Shown: positions 61,720 through 64,000 of the stretch, piece after piece
Numbering within the stretch: position 1 is the first letter of the stretch
How the letters are laid out: every line of letters starts with the position of its first letter
Made by a program: the position numbers and the translations under genes
Assembly (NCBI RefSeq): GCF_024204665.1
Contig: NZ_CP100355.1
Span: 2,461,451-2,525,450 of the forward strand
Length of the DNA stretch: 64,000 bases
Direction of reading: 5' to 3'
Source of the DNA: Natronosalvus rutilus
GTDB taxonomy: Archaea > Halobacteriota > Halobacteria > Halobacteriales > Natrialbaceae
The notes under the pieces: generated by a model
The model's database searches: none
Seen by the model: only the letters and a program-made list of their open reading frames with translations
Told to the model about the DNA's origin: nothing

Positions 61720-63357
61720 ATGACTGGAATAGCAAACGAACGCGACGCAGACGATGGGCGATCTACCGACTTCGAGCAAGCATCTGACACCGACACCAAA
61801 TCCGAAACCGGCACCCACCGACCAGGGAGGCGGACGTTCGTGAAGGGTGCGGCCATTGCGGGTATCTCTGCGCTCGGTCTCTCTTCGACCGCCGCGGCCT
61901 CGGGCTCGTACACGAAGTACGACGGCGAGTACCGACACGTCGTCAACGTCGTCGAAGCCGGCGCCGACAACACCGGGAACCGATCGATCACCCCCGTTCT
62001 CAGGAACATTCGGAACGATAATACGCTGTTTTACTTCCCACCTGGGCGGTACTACATGGACGAACAGCTCCGGTTTACTGGCTTCGACAACGTCGCCTTC
62101 ATCGGCGACGACGCGACGCTCGTGCCCGCGAACTACTACAACTTCGACGGCCCGCAGTACCGGCTCTTCCGTCTCGGCGTCGGCTACAGACCAGGACGCC
62201 GTCTTCGTTTCGAGGGATTCGACATCGACCAGACGGCCCCCGACACCGGGATTCGCGTCATCGAGGCCCACGTCTCCGATCGCCTCGAGGTGCGCGACAT
62301 CAACATCAAAGGCCAGCACGACAGCGGGACGTGGGGACCAGGCCTGTTCAACGTCACTGATTCGAGCGGCTACGGCATCGTCGAGCGCTTCCGCGCCCCC
62401 CAGGGTGGCGAGTGGATCGACAACACCCCGACCGCCGGCGAACGCTGGCGCGGGCCGACCGGCATCCTGGCCAACCAGAACGCCGGCACCCTCGAGTTCA
62501 AACACTGTACGCTCGGTGCCTTCCCCGACAACGGTCTCTACGCCGCCGGCGGAAGCGGGAAAATCATCGTGAGTGGTGGCACCTACCGGAACAGTAACGG
62601 CGCGAACATCCGCGTCGGTGGCAACGGCAGCGAGATCAACTGGCCAAGCGTCAAAATCGACGACACCCGCCCGGAAGACGTGGCCCAGCGCGGAATCCGG
62701 ATCGAGAACGGCAAGAACCTGCGTATCAAAGGGGCAGCCGTCGAAATCACCTCGCCGATGCCGACCAGCCACGCAATCTCGGCGATGCCCACCTGTGACA
62801 GCGCTCGAATCGAGCGCGTCCGCATTGACATGCAGGGCAACGACGTCAATCACGGCATCGTCGTCTCCCCCAACTGCGGGGAGGTCATCATCGTCGAGAC
62901 GCAGATCAACCACGAAACCGCCGGCGGCTACCCGCTGTGGATCCGCAACACGAACGCGACCGACCGCGTGCTCGCCGAATACCTCACGATCACCGGCGAG
63001 GCAGGCGACGCCTCCGGATTCCGTGACGGCATCCGCGTCGAGCGAGACAACTGCCGGTTCAACGTGACCGAGGTCAACCAGTCCGCGCGCAGTGGCGCCA
63101 CCCGAAACGCGATCACGTCGACCGCCGACGACCTGACGGTCTGGAAGAGTACCCTTCGCGCGAACCAGTACCCCATCGTCGAACTCGGTTCCGAGTCGCT
63201 CTACCTGGAAGTCGACGCCGAGTCGACCGGCGGTAAACACGCGGCCTGCCTGTACGATCAGAGTAGCAATATCTCTATCCGCAACAGTCGAATGGTCAAT
63301 GGCGTGCGCGACCTCGGCTCCTCGAGCCTCGAGCTGTCGAACAACACGACCTACTGA
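61720..63357 (+). CDS. Tat-exported right-handed beta-helix protein
   Basis: A 545-residue secreted protein. After a charged N-tail comes the Tat signal GRRTFVKGAAIAGISALGL (about 37). The remainder is a parallel beta-helix of pectate-lyase type: NNTLFYFPPGRYYMDEQ-like start, then repeating Asn/Gly-turn strands such as GIRIENGKNLRIKGAAVEI and ARIERVRIDMQGNDVNHGIVV, ending in LELSNNTTY. The family contains polysaccharide lyases, hydrolases and structural proteins; no lyase-specific residues can be picked by eye. It complements the heparinase-type lyases of the first region. The gene begins 107 bases after the HTH-10 gene and probably has its own promoter (AT-rich 61700-61718). Confidence 0.8.
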   Translation: MTGIANERDADDGRSTDFEQASDTDTKSETGTHRPGRRTFVKGAAIAGISALGLSSTAAASGSYTKYDGEYRHVVNVVEAGADNTGNRSITPVLRNIRNDNTLFYFPPGRYYMDEQLRFTGFDNVAFIGDDATLVPANYYNFDGPQYRLFRLGVGYRPGRRLRFEGFDIDQTAPDTGIRVIEAHVSDRLEVRDINIKGQHDSGTWGPGLFNVTDSSGYGIVERFRAPQGGEWIDNTPTAGERWRGPTGILANQNAGTLEFKHCTLGAFPDNGLYAAGGSGKIIVSGGTYRNSNGANIRVGGNGSEINWPSVKIDDTRPEDVAQRGIRIENGKNLRIKGAAVEITSPMPTSHAISAMPTCDSARIERVRIDMQGNDVNHGIVVSPNCGEVIIVETQINHETAGGYPLWIRNTNATDRVLAEYLTITGEAGDASGFRDGIRVERDNCRFNVTEVNQSARSGATRNAITSTADDLTVWKSTLRANQYPIVELGSESLYLEVDAESTGGKHAACLYDQSSNISIRNSRMVNGVRDLGSSSLELSNNTTY

Positions 63358-63509
63358 TCACGCTGGTGAGGGTCGTTGCGGTGCAGTAACTGGCGACCGA
63401 AGCGGCCATCTCTCCGTCGGTATCTTCGAATTGGGCGTCGCTGTGGTGTTTTCTGATTCCTGAGACCCACCGGGGAAACACTTTACCTCCTTTCTTTCCC
63501 ACGTAGCCC

Positions 63510-63737
63510 ATGGAGCAGTTCGAGAAGTACGTCTCCTCGGCGACGCTTCGCGAGGAAAACGAGTCGATCAAGCAGTATCAGAACACGGTCGGCCTGGCGT
63601 GTCCGGCCTGCGACCAACCGTTCGACGACATGGTCGTCTGCAAGGACGAACACACAAGCCTGAACCAGACCATCCCGCTCGACATCTGTACGGGCGTCGA
63701 GGACGGGAAGCCAGTGTTGTTTACCCACAAACCCTAG
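63510..63737 (+). CDS. Conserved haloarchaeal small Cys-containing protein
   Basis: A 75-residue acidic protein. The first half is helical (EQFEKYVSSATLREENESIKQ), followed by LACPACDQPFDDMVVCKDEHTSLNQ, a CxxC plus a further Cys/His that could bind zinc, and a short end PVLFTHKP. Similar haloarchaeal proteins are annotated, without proof, as flagella-cluster proteins. A pyrimidine-rich leader precedes the ATG. Function unknown. Confidence 0.7.
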   Translation: MEQFEKYVSSATLREENESIKQYQNTVGLACPACDQPFDDMVVCKDEHTSLNQTIPLDICTGVEDGKPVLFTHKP

Positions 63738-63832
63738 TGGCAGTCGACGCCTGGAAGGGGACTGACCGGTCACACCGGTGGCCGACGCCATCTCGAACCC
63801 CTTAAGCGACCGCCGTCGCCTACACCCACGAC

Positions 63833-64000
63833 ATGGACTTCGCCACGTTCGCCGACCACGCCGCCACCATCGAGGCCGAACCCGCGAATCTCGAGACCGT
63901 TGCGCACGTCCGGTCGCTCCTCGAGGCAGCTGGCCCGGACCTCGAGGTCGTCGCCCGCTTCGTTCAGGGACGGGTGTTCCCCGCCTGGGACGCCCGAAAG
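63833..64000 (+). CDS. lig: ATP-dependent DNA ligase (N-terminal start, cut by window end)
   Basis: Only 56 codons are inside the window: DFATFADHAATIEAEP at the start and EVVARFVQGRVFPAWDARK at the edge. This is the start of the archaeal/eukaryotic-type DNA ligase I DNA-binding domain, in which FVQGRVFPAWD is well conserved. The enzyme seals nicks with ATP in replication and repair. The catalytic lysine is beyond the window. Frame and start are supported by GC-rich third positions. Confidence 0.8.
   Translation, partial: MDFATFADHAATIEAEPANLETVAHVRSLLEAAGPDLEVVARFVQGRVFPAWDARK

Noticed and set aside
1-64000. CRISPR arrays, integrases, transposases or complete insertion sequences
   Set aside because: No regularly spaced repeats and no transposase or integrase motifs were seen in any frame with credible codon usage.

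Overview
The window is chromosomal DNA from a halophilic archaeon (class Halobacteria; Natrialbales-like by feel, but the genus cannot be fixed from sequence alone). The reasons are high-GC coding DNA with GC-rich third positions, very acidic proteins, many twin-arginine (Tat) signal peptides, TATA-box promoters close to start codons, an HTH-10 (bacterio-opsin-activator type) regulator, CofD of coenzyme F420 synthesis, the archaeal riboflavin reductase, RPA/RPAP single-strand binding proteins and an archaeal ATP-dependent DNA ligase.

Region 1 (1-25.8 kb) looks like a carbohydrate and amino-sugar scavenging locus. Two paralogous, Tat-exported heparinase II/III-type polysaccharide lyases of about 1260 residues lie 15 kb apart. 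Around them are an operon with a D-aminoacylase-type deacylase, a fumarylacetoacetate-hydrolase-family enzyme and a SelA-like PLP enzyme; a run of three Gfo/Idh/MocA oxidoreductases, a sugar isomerase/epimerase-like TIM barrel and a class I amidotransferase; a second amidotransferase-like protein; a neutral-ceramidase-family protein; a double alpha/beta-hydrolase resembling CE15 esterases; a CapA-like phosphoesterase; and an M14 carboxypeptidase in operon with the second lyase. The likely logic is external cleavage of an acidic or acylated polymer, followed by intracellular deacylation, oxidation and isomerisation of the released sugars. The substrate cannot be read from sequence.

Region 2 (25.8-35.6 kb) holds a 1715-residue secreted subtilase fused to a beta-helix module, an AsnC-TRASH metal-type regulator, a CPBP membrane protease, and a lower-GC stretch with a membrane protein and a lipoprotein next to tRNA-Leu(CAA).

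Region 3 (35.6-46 kb) carries small zinc-ribbon and DUF309 proteins, a polyprenyl diphosphate synthase, a surface or lipid glycosylation group (epimerase, two GT4 glycosyltransferases, a sulfatase-fold enzyme, an AglD/YbhN-type membrane protein, a PAP2 enzyme) and an O-methyltransferase. Region 4 (46-56.1 kb) is core metabolism and replication: ArfC, a 58-residue zinc ribbon protein, a PAS histidine kinase, the rpa-rpap-phosphoesterase operon, a Dus-like barrel next to CofD, and a GCS2-like ligase.

Region 5 (56.6-61.6 kb) is the most exciting part. It is a tightly coupled five-gene operon in which an RsbR-like PAS-STAS protein, an RsbS-like STAS protein, an RsbT-like kinase and a kinase-phosphatase fusion (RsbT/RsbW-like plus SpoIIE/RsbX-like) are followed, with a 4-base overlap, by a triple-GAF HTH-10 regulator. 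This has the parts of a bacterial stressosome, but the natural output, a sigma factor, does not exist in archaea. I infer that the partner switch was rewired to an archaeal transcription regulator. The window ends with a Tat-exported beta-helix protein, a small Cys-containing protein and the start of the DNA ligase gene.
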